From Bacteroides sp. CAG:927 (GTDB taxonomy: Bacteria; Bacteroidota; Bacteroidia; Bacteroidales; Muribaculaceae), in NCBI GenBank assembly GCA_000431155.1, contig HF985648.1, positions 1-38,535 of the forward strand: a stretch of DNA of 38,535 nt, written 5' to 3'. Position numbers and translations under genes: made by a program. The notes beneath the pieces are model-generated. The model searched no databases, was not told where the DNA came from, and saw only the letters and a program-made list of their open reading frames with translations. Shown piece after piece: positions 13,451 to 22,678 of the stretch; within the stretch, counting starts at the first letter, position 1; every line of letters starts with the position of its first letter.

Positions 13451-16013
13451 CCGTAAATTATTAAAGCTATTGGGCATAACAGTATGGTTGTGTCTGATAA
13501 GTTTGTGTGCATTTACGGTCTCAGCTCAAGAGACAATCATGAAAGTAAGAGGAGAGGTGCGTGATTCACTCACGCATACTCCTATACCATATTCGGCCGT
13601 ATTTCTGACCGGAACACAACGTGGTATTCTGACCGATGAGAATGGTAAGTTTGAGATCATAACAGCTAAACCATTCACTGCAATACAGGTTTCAGTTATG
13701 GGTTATGATACCAAAACCATACCGGTAAGCAAGTGGCACAATGGCAAAAAAATCACCATTGATTTAGTGCCTACAGGTGTTAAACTCAAAGAAATAGTCA
13801 TAAAACCGGGTAAGGAGAAATATAGCAAAAAGAATAATCCCGCAGTTGATTTTGCGACTCGTATCCGTAAACTTGGCGACAGTACTGATCCTAAGCGCAA
13901 TGATTATTACAGCTATGATAAATATGAGCGCATCACTTTGGCATTAAACAATTTTGATCCGCGAAGCGATAAGAATCTCATTTTGAAAAACATGAAATTT
14001 TTAAAAGATTATGTTGACACATCTGAGGTTTCAGGCCGACCGATATTAAACATAAGTACACGTGAAAAATCCTCTACGGTATATTACAGAAAGAATCCTC
14101 AAAATGAGAAAGAATACATAGAGGGATTGGAAATGAAAGGCCTTGATGATTTCATGGACAATGATAATATGCTCACTCTTTTTGAGGATGTTCTTCGTGA
14201 GATAGATCTCTATCAGGGACAAATACCACTGTTCAGGAATCATTTCGTCAGTCCGTTGTCAAGTATAGCACCTGATTTCTATAAATTCTATCTCACTGAT
14301 ACAATTGAAGTTGACAGCATTACGTGTGTTGAACTTAGCTTTGTACCGAGAAATTCCGAGTCAATGGGATTCGTTGGACGAGTTTATGTGCCCGTAGGTG
14401 ATACCACAATGTTTGTGAAAAAAGTGATTATGAACGTGCCTCATGACATTAATCTCAATTTTATTGAAAAGATGTATATTGAGCAGGTTTTTGATAAAGC
14501 ACCTGACGGTTCAAGATTAAAGCTCAGGGATGATCTTGTCGCTGAGATAAGTATAATGCGAGGGGTTCAAGGATTGTATATGCGCAGAAACACTGCTTAT
14601 GCCAATCATACATTTAATGAGCCTCAAAACAGTGAATCTTTGTTCTCGCCTCTCGGCCGAACAGTAGAATTAGATTCAGCTTATATGCGTAGTTCGGATT
14701 ATTGGGCTGAGCACAGAATTATTCCAATTTCTCATACCGAGAATCATGTTGACGATCTGGCACAGCGTATTCGTTCATTCAAATTTTACCGTATAGCCGA
14801 AGGATTTGTCAGATACATGGTAACGGGTTATATACCTACCGGTAAAAACAGTAAATTTGATATCGGTCCCTTAAACTCTGTCATCAGTCATAATTTCGTA
14901 GAAGGGTGGCGACCCAAAATTGGCGGTATAACAACGGCGAATTTAAGTAAAAGGATTTTCGCAAGAGGTTATGTGGCTTATGGTACTAAGGATAAAGTGT
15001 GGAAATACAGTGGCGAAGTGGAATATTCCTTTCATGACAAAAAATATCATTCTCGCGAGTTCCCGGTACATGCTTTGCGTCTGAGCCATCTTTATGATGT
15101 GGACATGATAGGACAGCATTTTGCTTTCGCTCAAGCCGACAATATGTTTCTGTCCTTCAAACGCCACGATGACAAACAAATTACATATCATCGCCAAACC
15201 AAGCTTGATTACATACTTGAGTTACGAAATAATTTTTCCGTGACCGCATCGCTGATTCACGAGCGTCAGGAGGCAACCCAATACATGCCGTTTATCGATG
15301 GCCGTGGTAAAAATTTCGGGCATTATCAGGAAGCCATGTTGAAACTCCAGTTAAGGTATGCTCCCGGCGAGAAGTTCTATCAGCACAAATCCACACGCAA
15401 AAACATAAATCACGATGCCCCGATATTCATGCTTACGCATACTTATGCTCCAAAGGGAATTCTGGGTAACAATTTTGGCGTGAATGTTACTGAAGTGAGT
15501 GTGCAGAAACGATTCTGGTTATCATTTATGGGATATGCCGATCTCATAGTGAAAGGCGGACACGTTTGGAGCAAATCAGCTTATCCAAATCTTCTCATTC
15601 CAACAGCAAACTTGTCCTATACTATTCAGCCCGAAGCATTTTCATTGATGAATCCTATGGAGTTTGTAAACGATACCTATGCCTCATGGGATTTGACATA
15701 CAATGCCAATGGCGCTCTTCTTAATCGCTTGCCGCTCATTAAAAAACTTCAGCTCAGAGAGGTCTTCGCTTTTCGCGGTCTCTGGGGACATTTGAGCAAA
15801 CGCAATAACCCTGAATATAACATGGATTTGTTCCGTTTTCCTGCCGATGCATACACTGTGCCTATGACAAATATGCCTTATATGGAGGTTAGTGTGGGGG
15901 TAGAAAATATTTTCAAGGTTCTGCGTGTGGATTACGTGTGGCGCTTGAGTTATCGGAGTAATTTTAATGCTGACAGATCAGGTCCCCGAATTGCCCTTCA
16001 TTTCACATTTTAA
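13413..16013 (+). CDS. DUF5686 / carboxypeptidase-regulatory-like outer-membrane protein
   Basis: The start is placed at ATG 13413 since it precedes a signal peptide ending in AFTVSAQ; the longer frame upstream is only phoH sequence read out of frame. After cleavage comes a CarboxypepD_reg-like beta-sandwich (VRGEVRDSLTHTPIPYSAVFLTG ... GILTDENGKFEI), as in the N-termini of TonB-dependent receptors. The rest, about 700 residues, matches the DUF5686 pattern of Bacteroidota, including repeated amphipathic strands and a final strand GPRIALHFTF ending in Phe, the usual C-terminal signal of outer-membrane beta-barrels. The molecular function is unknown; a surface-exposed barrel related to assembly or transport proteins is inferred. 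It overlaps phoH by 38 bases, suggesting co-transcription and perhaps translational coupling. The murB promoter begins three bases after its stop. Confidence 0.88.
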   Translation: MKQISRVSLFNHSRKLLKLLGITVWLCLISLCAFTVSAQETIMKVRGEVRDSLTHTPIPYSAVFLTGTQRGILTDENGKFEIITAKPFTAIQVSVMGYDTKTIPVSKWHNGKKITIDLVPTGVKLKEIVIKPGKEKYSKKNNPAVDFATRIRKLGDSTDPKRNDYYSYDKYERITLALNNFDPRSDKNLILKNMKFLKDYVDTSEVSGRPILNISTREKSSTVYYRKNPQNEKEYIEGLEMKGLDDFMDNDNMLTLFEDVLREIDLYQGQIPLFRNHFVSPLSSIAPDFYKFYLTDTIEVDSITCVELSFVPRNSESMGFVGRVYVPVGDTTMFVKKVIMNVPHDINLNFIEKMYIEQVFDKAPDGSRLKLRDDLVAEISIMRGVQGLYMRRNTAYANHTFNEPQNSESLFSPLGRTVELDSAYMRSSDYWAEHRIIPISHTENHVDDLAQRIRSFKFYRIAEGFVRYMVTGYIPTGKNSKFDIGPLNSVISHNFVEGWRPKIGGITTANLSKRIFARGYVAYGTKDKVWKYSGEVEYSFHDKKYHSREFPVHALRLSHLYDVDMIGQHFAFAQADNMFLSFKRHDDKQITYHRQTKLDYILELRNNFSVTASLIHERQEATQYMPFIDGRGKNFGHYQEAMLKLQLRYAPGEKFYQHKSTRKNINHDAPIFMLTHTYAPKGILGNNFGVNVTEVSVQKRFWLSFMGYADLIVKGGHVWSKSAYPNLLIPTANLSYTIQPEAFSLMNPMEFVNDTYASWDLTYNANGALLNRLPLIKKLQLREVFAFRGLWGHLSKRNNPEYNMDLFRFPADAYTVPMTNMPYMEVSVGVENIFKVLRVDYVWRLSYRSNFNADRSGPRIALHFTF

Positions 16014-16015
16014 TG

Positions 16016-16046
16016 TTTGAAGTGTGGCACCAATTCATTACTTTTG
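16016..16046 (+). promoter_or_regulatory. Promoter of murB-murA
   Basis: TTTG (16016-16019), a 19-base spacer and TACTTTTG (16039-16046) fully match the Bacteroidota consensus. The -7 box lies 22 bases before ATG 16069 and downstream of the alternative start at 16024, which therefore would not be transcribed. This fixes the murB start. Confidence 0.8.
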
Positions 16047-16068
16047 TAATATAATAACTCCAGCTCAA

Positions 16069-17085
16069 ATGAAAACCGTTGTTGAACAATATAATCTCCG
16101 AAACCAAAACACATTCGGTATTAATGCTTTTTGCGATTACTGGATAGAGTTTACCGAGGCTGAGGACATTCCAAATGTCATGGCAACTCTTCCCGCTCCT
16201 AAATATAGATGTATAGGGCAGGGGAGCAATATGCTTTTTGTCAACGATTTTAGGGGTGCTCTTCTCCATTCAAGAATTTTGGATATGGAGATGAGCACTG
16301 ACGATAATGATGTTCTTATACGCATCGGTTCCGGAATATCATTCGATGAAGTGGTTGAGCGCACTTGTATGGCCGGACTATGGGGCGTGGAAAATCTTTC
16401 CGGAATTCCCGGGGATGCGGGTGCGGCCGCTGTCCAGAATATAGGTGCCTATGGCGTAGAGATCAAGGATGTCATTGAAAAAGTTGAAGCCTACGATGCT
16501 GTCCTTCATAAATTCGTAGAGTTCTCCAATAGTGAATGCGCCTATGATTATCGGTATTCGTTATTTAAGTCTCCTGAAAATATTGGGCGTTATATTATAT
16601 CCCACATCACGATACGAGTTTCAAGTCTTGGCTCACCACGACTTGATTATGGCAATCTGAGAAACAAGTTTGACGGAGTTGCTGAGATAACGCCTATGGA
16701 TGTCAGAAAATGTGTGCTGGATACACGTGACGCAAAATTGCCTAATCCACTGAAAATCGGTAGCGCGGGAAGTTTCTTCAAAAATCCGATTGTCGATCCT
16801 GAGGTATATCGCCGGATTGCAAATAACTATCCGGAATGTAATGTGCCGCATTATCAGCATAATGATAAAATTAAGATACCGGCTGCATGGCTCATAGAGC
16901 AATGCGGATGGAAAGGGAAGCAGATGGGCAATGCAGGCGTGTGGCATTTGCAACCTTTGGTCCTAATTAATGCAACCGGACTTGCAACGGGTAAAGAAAT
17001 TGAATCTCTGGAACAAGCTATAATTCAAGATGTCAAGCAGAAATTTGACATTACGCTTCATCCTGAGGCAGACCATATTTACTAA
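16069..17085 (+). CDS. murB: UDP-N-acetylenolpyruvoylglucosamine reductase
   Basis: MurB reduces the enolpyruvyl group made by MurA, using NADPH and FAD, to give UDP-N-acetylmuramate for peptidoglycan. The start at ATG 16069 gives MKTVVEQYNLRNQNTFG, matching E. coli-type (type I) MurB, and agrees with the promoter at 16016-16046. FAD-binding motifs are IGQGSNMLF (near 50) and LSGIPGDAGAAAVQNIGAYG (110-129). Active-site residues are visible: Arg162 in YDYRYSLF, the proton-donor Ser235 in GSFFKNP, and Glu333 in LHPEADHIY. Length 338 residues is typical. It is followed 22 bases later by murA, so two consecutive enzymes of one pathway are encoded together, in reverse of the reaction order. Confidence 0.97.
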   Translation: MKTVVEQYNLRNQNTFGINAFCDYWIEFTEAEDIPNVMATLPAPKYRCIGQGSNMLFVNDFRGALLHSRILDMEMSTDDNDVLIRIGSGISFDEVVERTCMAGLWGVENLSGIPGDAGAAAVQNIGAYGVEIKDVIEKVEAYDAVLHKFVEFSNSECAYDYRYSLFKSPENIGRYIISHITIRVSSLGSPRLDYGNLRNKFDGVAEITPMDVRKCVLDTRDAKLPNPLKIGSAGSFFKNPIVDPEVYRRIANNYPECNVPHYQHNDKIKIPAAWLIEQCGWKGKQMGNAGVWHLQPLVLINATGLATGKEIESLEQAIIQDVKQKFDITLHPEADHIY

Positions 17086-17107
17086 AAAACATGAATAACA
17101 TTTCTCT

Positions 17108-18421
17108 ATGAGTAGCTTTATAATAGAAGGTGGGCACAAACTTAGTGGTGAAATTGAGCCTCAAGGTGCTAAGAATGAAACTTTACAGATTATTGCAGCC
17201 ACACTGCTGACATCTGAACCTGTGACAATAACCAATGTGCCTGAAATTCTGGATGTGTGCAATCTCATAGAATTGTTAAAGGGCCTTGGCGTAAAAGTTA
17301 CCCGACACAGCAAGGGTAATTATACTTTTCAGGCTGATAATGTCGATATAAACTTTGCTTCAAGCAGAGAGTTTGTCAAGAAATCTGCCGGACTGCGTGG
17401 TTCTGTACTTGTGGTAGGTCCACTATTGGGCAGATTCGGATCTGCATATTTTGCCAAACCCGGCGGAGATAAAATAGGTCGTAGAAAAATTGACACCCAT
17501 ATACTGGGCTTTGAGAAATTGGGAGCAACTGTTGTATATGATGAAGCAAAGAAAGCATATCATATCACCGCACCTGCGTCCGGATTAAAAGGCACATTCA
17601 TGTTGCTTGACGAGGCTTCTATCACGGGCACGGCAAATATTATTATGGCAGCCGTGCTTGCCAAAGGTACTACCACTATATACAATGCGGCCTGCGAGCC
17701 TTATATTCAGCAACTTTGCAAGATGCTCGTAAGGATGGGAGCTAAAATTGATGGCATAATGTCTAATCTCCTGACAATTCACGGATGTGGACAGTTGCGT
17801 GGAACCGAGCATAAGATTCTTCCTGATATGATTGAGGTTGGCAGTTTTATTGGTATGGCCGCCATGAATAGAAGCTCAATAACTATTAAAAACGTATCTT
17901 ACGAAAACCTTGGCATAATCCCTGATGCTTTTCGCCGTCTTGGAATAACTATAGAACGCCAAGGAGACGATATATTTATTCCTGAAAAAGATTGCTACGA
18001 AATTGAAACAGCCATGGATGGTTCAATCTTAAATGTAGCAGATGCTCCGTGGCCCGGGCTGACTCCCGACTTGCTAAGTGTTATGCTTGTTGTGGCGACG
18101 CAGTGCAAAGGCAGTGTGCTTATTCACCAAAAGATGTTTGAAAGCCGCCTGTTTTTTGTTGACAGACTGATAGACATGGGCGCTCAGATTATGCTTTGTG
18201 ATCCGCACCGTGCTGTTGTAATTGGCCTTGACCATAAATTTTCGCTTCGTGCCAATACGATGGCATCTCCCGACATCCGCGCAGGTATAGCCATGCTTAT
18301 AGCTGCTATGTCAGCAAAAGGGGTAAGCGAAATTGGTAACATCAATCAAATAGATCGCGGTTACGAGAGTATTGACAAGCGATTAAATGCTTTGGGAGCT
18401 AAAATAACGCGACAGGATTAA
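17108..18421 (+). CDS. murA: UDP-N-acetylglucosamine 1-carboxyvinyltransferase with Asp in the active-site loop
   Basis: MurA transfers enolpyruvate from PEP to UDP-GlcNAc, the first committed step of peptidoglycan synthesis. Lys22 in PQGAKNETLQ corresponds to catalytic Lys22 of E. coli. The mobile loop reads AKPGGDKIGRRKIDTHI: residue 121 is Asp where E. coli has Cys115, the target of fosfomycin. Asp variants are active and fosfomycin-insensitive in mycobacteria and Chlamydia, so intrinsic resistance is predicted. The C-terminal half carries SPDIRAGIAML and NINQIDRGYESIDKRLNALGA, corresponding to the canonical DLRAG and IDRGYE segments. The usual PYPGFPTD motif is varied to APWPGLTPDLLS. At 437 residues the length is slightly above the usual 417-420. 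It follows murB by 22 bases. The 3' end faces the Usp gene across 18 bases. Confidence 0.97.
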   Translation: MSSFIIEGGHKLSGEIEPQGAKNETLQIIAATLLTSEPVTITNVPEILDVCNLIELLKGLGVKVTRHSKGNYTFQADNVDINFASSREFVKKSAGLRGSVLVVGPLLGRFGSAYFAKPGGDKIGRRKIDTHILGFEKLGATVVYDEAKKAYHITAPASGLKGTFMLLDEASITGTANIIMAAVLAKGTTTIYNAACEPYIQQLCKMLVRMGAKIDGIMSNLLTIHGCGQLRGTEHKILPDMIEVGSFIGMAAMNRSSITIKNVSYENLGIIPDAFRRLGITIERQGDDIFIPEKDCYEIETAMDGSILNVADAPWPGLTPDLLSVMLVVATQCKGSVLIHQKMFESRLFFVDRLIDMGAQIMLCDPHRAVVIGLDHKFSLRANTMASPDIRAGIAMLIAAMSAKGVSEIGNINQIDRGYESIDKRLNALGAKITRQD

Positions 18422-18439
18422 GAGCCTGCTCTAAGTATA

Positions 18440-19552
18440 TCAAACCGGTATTACCATCATCGGCATATCGGAATGAAATAACAATCTATGCGCTATGCCC
18501 GGATTAAAAATTCGAGCGAGCGCATTTTTCTTTTTATTGGGCACGGCAATGAAATCAATGTTTTTTGTGCCGGTTATTCGTGCGTAATCCTCAGAAATGC
18601 TGCCCGGATTGATGCTGTCAACATCAAAAGTGTATTGAGGATATTTATCCATGCAGTATTTTACTACTCCGTCTATTGCGGATGCTGAGGCTGCCGATAC
18701 TTTCTTTGATGGAATTGGAACCCAAGTGATGTTAAGGCTTTTTCGGGGCATCAGTTGGTGCAAAGCATCAATGGCAAGGAGGTCCTCCTGATCGAAATTA
18801 CTGAAGAACATCACATTCTTCATTGATTCAAAATCTCGGGTGTTCCCTTCCGGCACGGTGAATACGGGCACACGGCAAGTATCAAGTACCTCAGCCGTGA
18901 CACTGCCCACAAGTTCACGCTCCTTTGTGTCTGCGCCTCGCGTTCCCATCACAATTAGTTTGGGATAATGCTCCTTGACATACTGGCGAATCACATCCTC
19001 AGGCACACCTTCTTCCACAAGCTCATGGAATTTTACCGGAGGAAGATCCCCATTTTTAATCATTGCTCTCAGAATAGAAGCATAGGAATGTAAGTTTTTG
19101 CGTGCGTTCCTGTCCAATGCATCACTCTCAATATCCCCATCTATGTCATATGAAAAAGTGTCGGTAAGCTGGAGCGAACCGGTAAATTTCGGAGACAGAA
19201 AAGAATGTAAGAGTGTTATTTCGGCATCAAGAGCATTTGCAAAACCAAATGCAAGCATACATGCAGCTTTGGAATGTGCAGAAAAATCTATCGGCACAAG
19301 AACTTCGCAGGCTTTTTCAAGTTCAGGATCATTATGTGCACATTGAAATATTTCAATGTTTTCAATAATTCTGAGAGCCTGCGGCAGATCCTTTTCATAT
19401 ATCCTTACCCTGACACCCGACGACACTGTAGGGTGTTCAAGATTGACATTTTGCAATGTGCATTTTACCCCCTCGCGTTCAAGCAATGAAGCAAGTGCCA
19501 AAGCTCGCTCATAGGTGTGTATGGCCACAGTAATCAAGCGGTCGGAACTCAT
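18440..19552 (-). CDS. DUF2007-like plus tandem universal stress protein
   Basis: Three modules can be seen. Residues 5-68 (ITVAIHTYERALALASLLEREG ... GVRVRIYEKDLPQALRIIE) resemble DUF2007, a small putative signalling domain. Residues 83-235 form a UspA domain beginning VLVPIDFSAHSKAA and carrying the ATP-binding signature GTRGADTKERELVGS (203-217). Residues 245-370 form a second Usp-like unit that lacks the G-2x-G nucleotide loop but keeps the terminal hydrophobic strand MPMMVIPV. So one half probably binds ATP and the other is degenerate, as in other tandem Usps. It is cytosolic and has no membrane segment. It lies 69 bases downstream of the small HTH gene on the same strand, with no promoter motif between, so co-transcription is plausible. 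The role is stress response in general; the ligand of the DUF2007-like domain is unknown. Confidence 0.88.
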   Translation of the reverse strand: MSSDRLITVAIHTYERALALASLLEREGVKCTLQNVNLEHPTVSSGVRVRIYEKDLPQALRIIENIEIFQCAHNDPELEKACEVLVPIDFSAHSKAACMLAFGFANALDAEITLLHSFLSPKFTGSLQLTDTFSYDIDGDIESDALDRNARKNLHSYASILRAMIKNGDLPPVKFHELVEEGVPEDVIRQYVKEHYPKLIVMGTRGADTKERELVGSVTAEVLDTCRVPVFTVPEGNTRDFESMKNVMFFSNFDQEDLLAIDALHQLMPRKSLNITWVPIPSKKVSAASASAIDGVVKYCMDKYPQYTFDVDSINPGSISEDYARITGTKNIDFIAVPNKKKNALARIFNPGIAHRLLFHSDMPMMVIPV

Positions 19553-19621
19553 AATTGCATCGGGGGTATATTAAACAAAGAAAAAGAGAGAGGAGAATGT
19601 ATATCGTATTATCTTAAAAAG

Positions 19622-19879
19622 TTAGTCTTTGTCTTGCTCCTGAAGAATCTGAAGAGCCATATCATATATAGTAGTGTCATCAAGTACAACAATTCCCCCA
19701 TCAGGACCCGGCTCAATATGTACACCTACATTTTTGCCAAATTCATAGTTGCTGCCGCCAAAATAGTTGCGTACAGTCTGAACGGTTATATTTAACTTGT
19801 CAGCGATCTGATGGGTAGCACCATCAGGCAAGCTGTCTTTGATTCGACGCAGTTCGTTGAAAGTGATAGTCTTAGCCAT
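19622..19879 (-). CDS. Small helix-turn-helix DNA-binding protein
   Basis: An 85-residue protein opens with MAKTITFNELRRIKDSLPDGATHQIADKLNITVQTVRNYFGGS. Residues about 20-43 form a clear helix-turn-helix (ATHQIADKLNITVQTVRNYF). The C-terminal half (VHIEPGPDGGIVVLDDTTIYDMALQIL) looks like a beta-hairpin plus helix. Similar small proteins appear widespread in Bacteroidales, but I know of no assigned function. It has an AT-rich 128-base upstream region with no clear TAnnTTTG box, and it precedes the Usp gene on the same strand. It may regulate its own transcript and the Usp gene, which is inference only. Confidence 0.85.
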   Translation of the reverse strand: MAKTITFNELRRIKDSLPDGATHQIADKLNITVQTVRNYFGGSNYEFGKNVGVHIEPGPDGGIVVLDDTTIYDMALQILQEQDKD

Positions 19880-20007
19880 GATAAAATATTTTTATTTGTT
19901 AAGAATTATTGTTATATTTTGTTGTTTGACACCTTAAATTTATGATAATCTTTTAGTATAGCCAAAAAAATTAAGCATAAATTAAATGTGTTTTATAACA
20001 TAAACAT

Positions 20008-20802
20008 TCAAATTATCTCAATATCAGTGCTCTTGATCCACGCTCTGTGGGCATTATCAACCTGTACCTCACACCATTTCACGGCATTGTCACCTGTGCC
20101 GGATGTTACAGAATCCAGTATCTTCACAATAGTACCCTCATGCAGCAGCATTGCTTCTTCATTTCTGTCTTTTGGCTGTCGGGGAGAGGTGCTTAGGATA
20201 GTAGAAGGGGCAATGATAACCGCTTCATCTTTGGCTACGGATAATGAGTGTGCATGCACCGAAAATGATATGCTCACAAGCATCAGAACGATGCACAATA
20301 TGCCACCAAAAAATCCAAATTTTCTCACAAGCACGATATTGCTGAACAAATATAATATCACGCCGGTTACAACCAATACAAATAATCCGAAGCTTATCCA
20401 GGCCCACATATTGGATGAAGCTATATTTGAAATTGCATCAAATGAATTGCCAAAGAAAGAACCTGAATCACCAACTCTGTCAATTAGCTTGGTTTTAAGA
20501 AATTGCACATTTTGCTTGGCATCATCATTTGTCGGATCAAGGCGCAGACTTCTTTTAAAACATACCATGGCTTTACCTAAATTGCCATTTCTATAGTATG
20601 CGTCTCCAAGATTGTAATACAAATCGGAAGATGTGCCGTACTTTTTTATGGCCTTGGAATATAGGGCTACAGCCTCGGAATATTTTTCAGCAGAATATGC
20701 ACTGTCAGCTTGAGCTATAATATTCACTTCCTCACCTCTGGCAACAAACGCAGATGAAAGGAATAAGGCGGAGATTAATATAATCAGTTTATAGGTTTTC
20801 AT
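20008..20802 (-). CDS. batE: Aerotolerance operon protein BatE (TPR + SH3)
   Basis: BatE is the last gene of the Bat operon. I set the start at ATG 20802 as it gives a signal peptide (MKTYKLIILISALFLSSAFVARG) and follows the batD stop by 13 bases; the longer frame overlaps batD in another frame. Tetratricopeptide repeats cover about residues 28-100 (EKYSEAVALYSKAIKKYG, LYYNLGDAYYRNGNLGKAM). Two membrane segments follow (about 132-155 and 163-182), and the C-terminal part from about 190 to 264 looks like an SH3-type domain (LLHEGTIVKILDSV ... WIKSTDIEII). TPR plus SH3 is the usual BatE architecture, suggesting a periplasmic or membrane-bound scaffold in the MoxR/Bat complex. The first Bat genes were described in Bacteroides fragilis, where the locus was linked to aerotolerance; the biochemical role is not established. 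Confidence 0.9.
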   Translation of the reverse strand: MKTYKLIILISALFLSSAFVARGEEVNIIAQADSAYSAEKYSEAVALYSKAIKKYGTSSDLYYNLGDAYYRNGNLGKAMVCFKRSLRLDPTNDDAKQNVQFLKTKLIDRVGDSGSFFGNSFDAISNIASSNMWAWISFGLFVLVVTGVILYLFSNIVLVRKFGFFGGILCIVLMLVSISFSVHAHSLSVAKDEAVIIAPSTILSTSPRQPKDRNEEAMLLHEGTIVKILDSVTSGTGDNAVKWCEVQVDNAHRAWIKSTDIEII

Positions 20803-20815
20803 AAACAAAATCAAT

Positions 20816-22636
20816 TTAACGCTTGGACGATTTAGCCGTGTTTTCAAGTTCATTGATGGCAGAAGTGGCCTGGGCATACACTGACGAAGGCTGAGAAGAT
20901 GCAGTGGCATAACGTGCCATTTCGCAGTCATCAAGCACAGCAATAAATTTATTGCACAGCTCTTCGCTTGCGCCAAATTTACTCAGTTCAGAGGCAACAT
21001 TGTCACGTGACAATTGCGATACCGGTATTCCGAGTTTATCGCTGAGATATCCCCACACAGCTCGAAGAATCTCATCATAGAACTTGTCATCCTGTTTTTT
21101 ATCCATATACATTTTGGCAAGTTTCAACCGTTTTTTAGCCTCCTTATTAGCTTTGGCAAGTTTCATGCCTTTTACATCAGCCATGCGCTTGATGTTTCGC
21201 CGGTTGACGGCAATTACTGAAACAAGGGCTGCAATAATGGCTGCGTAAAGTCCCCAATACCACCATTGAGAAATTACGAAAGAATGAATATGAGAAGGTT
21301 TTTTGTCACCCAACTTGATATGTCTAATATCAGTGTTCTTAAGCTCAATGTCTTGTTGCTCAACATCTGATGCCACACTCAAACCTTTAGCCACCTTTAT
21401 ATTATAGCCTTGGGTGTCAATAGTTACATATTCTTTGGTGGATGGATTGAAATAGACAAATTTATCTCCTCCTATTCTGAATTCTCCAACGCTTTGGGGC
21501 ACAAAAGTATATTCAATTGTCATTTTTCCAGTGACATTATTGCCGGAAACAGATGCCTGAATGTCACTTTTGGGCGAATACTGCTCAAATTCCGACGGAA
21601 AATCAATCTTGGGCTCTTGCAAATATTTGATATTACCTGTTCCGGAAATAGTATAAATAAGAGTTGCCGAGTCATTAGTGCGGAAACTGTTACCTATAAG
21701 GCGGCTTTCAACAGTAAATTTACCAACAGCACCACTGAATCCGTCCGGCTGGGGCTGAGGCAATGGCAAAACATTTACAGACACCGAATTGCTGCTGACC
21801 TTAATGCTGCGCTCCTGTGGACTTTGAACTGTAAAGAAGCCCATATTTACATTGTCGTATTGCACAACATTTATGTCGTAGTTGCCGGAATTAATGGTAA
21901 GTTTTCCGGATTTCTGCGGGAAAATAATGCACTTTTTCAGCACAGCAGTCATGTACCGCTGTCCATTATAAGTCTCGACTTCGTTAAGTGAGGGCTGAAC
22001 ATTCATCTCCTCTATCAGGAATCCATCATAGCTCGGCATTTTTGTGGGCATGAAGGATGATATGGTGTACTTTGTATATAACTTCATGGTATATTCAATA
22101 GCCTCTTGCTCGTAAGCTGTAGGTTTCGAAAGTATGATTCTTACAAATACATCGTTAGCCGACACGGATCTGTCTGCTGTCTGCGTGCTTGCATCATCAA
22201 ATTCAACTTGAGGGCGACCGCCTGATTTGCTTCCGCCACTTTGCTGCGCAGGATTCCCGGGAACTACCGTAATACTGAAAGATTTTGAGGTGAGTTTCTT
22301 GCCATCCACAATAATGGATGCTTCTCCTACATTATAAGAGCCTTCTTTTTCCGCTCTATAAATATATGTGTAATCAACAGTTGATGATGACGACATTGAG
22401 CCGTTGATTATATGGTAGCTCTGGCTTGTGGAGGTTGAAGGTCCGTATAAAAGTTTACATCCGTTGATTTGCGGAACCTTTAGGGAAGAACCCTCGCCGT
22501 TTTTCAGGCGGTAGGTTATAGAAAACTTTTGCCCTACAGCAACTCTGCCGGGAGGATTGACCACATTAAATGAAGCAGCGAAAGCAGCATCTGCCACAAT
22601 GGCTATAAACAAAAATATGAGAATTAAACGCTTCAT
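20816..22636 (-). CDS. batD: Aerotolerance protein BatD
   Basis: The 606-residue protein begins with a signal peptide (MKRLILIFLFIAIVADAAFAA); ATG 22636 is preferred to the adjacent TTG 22639. A long periplasmic part of beta-sandwich repeats follows, matching the BatD/oxygen-tolerance family (FNVVNPPGRVAVGQKFSITY; SKPTAYEQEAIEYTMKLYTKY; FTVESRLIGNSFRTNDSATL). One membrane helix lies at about residues 458-478 (WWYWGLYAAIIAALVSVIAV), and a basic and helical cytosolic tail of about 130 residues ends the protein (RAVWGYLSDKLGIPVSQLSRD). The layout suggests a bridge between the periplasm and the cytosolic MoxR/DUF58 components. It lies between batC (42 bases) and batE (13 bases). Confidence 0.94.
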   Translation of the reverse strand: MKRLILIFLFIAIVADAAFAASFNVVNPPGRVAVGQKFSITYRLKNGEGSSLKVPQINGCKLLYGPSTSTSQSYHIINGSMSSSSTVDYTYIYRAEKEGSYNVGEASIIVDGKKLTSKSFSITVVPGNPAQQSGGSKSGGRPQVEFDDASTQTADRSVSANDVFVRIILSKPTAYEQEAIEYTMKLYTKYTISSFMPTKMPSYDGFLIEEMNVQPSLNEVETYNGQRYMTAVLKKCIIFPQKSGKLTINSGNYDINVVQYDNVNMGFFTVQSPQERSIKVSSNSVSVNVLPLPQPQPDGFSGAVGKFTVESRLIGNSFRTNDSATLIYTISGTGNIKYLQEPKIDFPSEFEQYSPKSDIQASVSGNNVTGKMTIEYTFVPQSVGEFRIGGDKFVYFNPSTKEYVTIDTQGYNIKVAKGLSVASDVEQQDIELKNTDIRHIKLGDKKPSHIHSFVISQWWYWGLYAAIIAALVSVIAVNRRNIKRMADVKGMKLAKANKEAKKRLKLAKMYMDKKQDDKFYDEILRAVWGYLSDKLGIPVSQLSRDNVASELSKFGASEELCNKFIAVLDDCEMARYATASSQPSSVYAQATSAINELENTAKSSKR

Positions 22637-22678
22637 CAATAAGTTAGTTTGAATTATTAAAACAGAAGTAGAGCTATA

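Noticed and set aside
16024..16068. Extended N-terminus of MurB
   Set aside because: The promoter -7 box (16039-16046) lies inside it, so it would not be transcribed; the MurB fold begins at 16069.
20803..20976. Extended N-terminus of BatE
   Set aside because: It is batD coding sequence out of frame; ATG 20802 gives a proper signal peptide.
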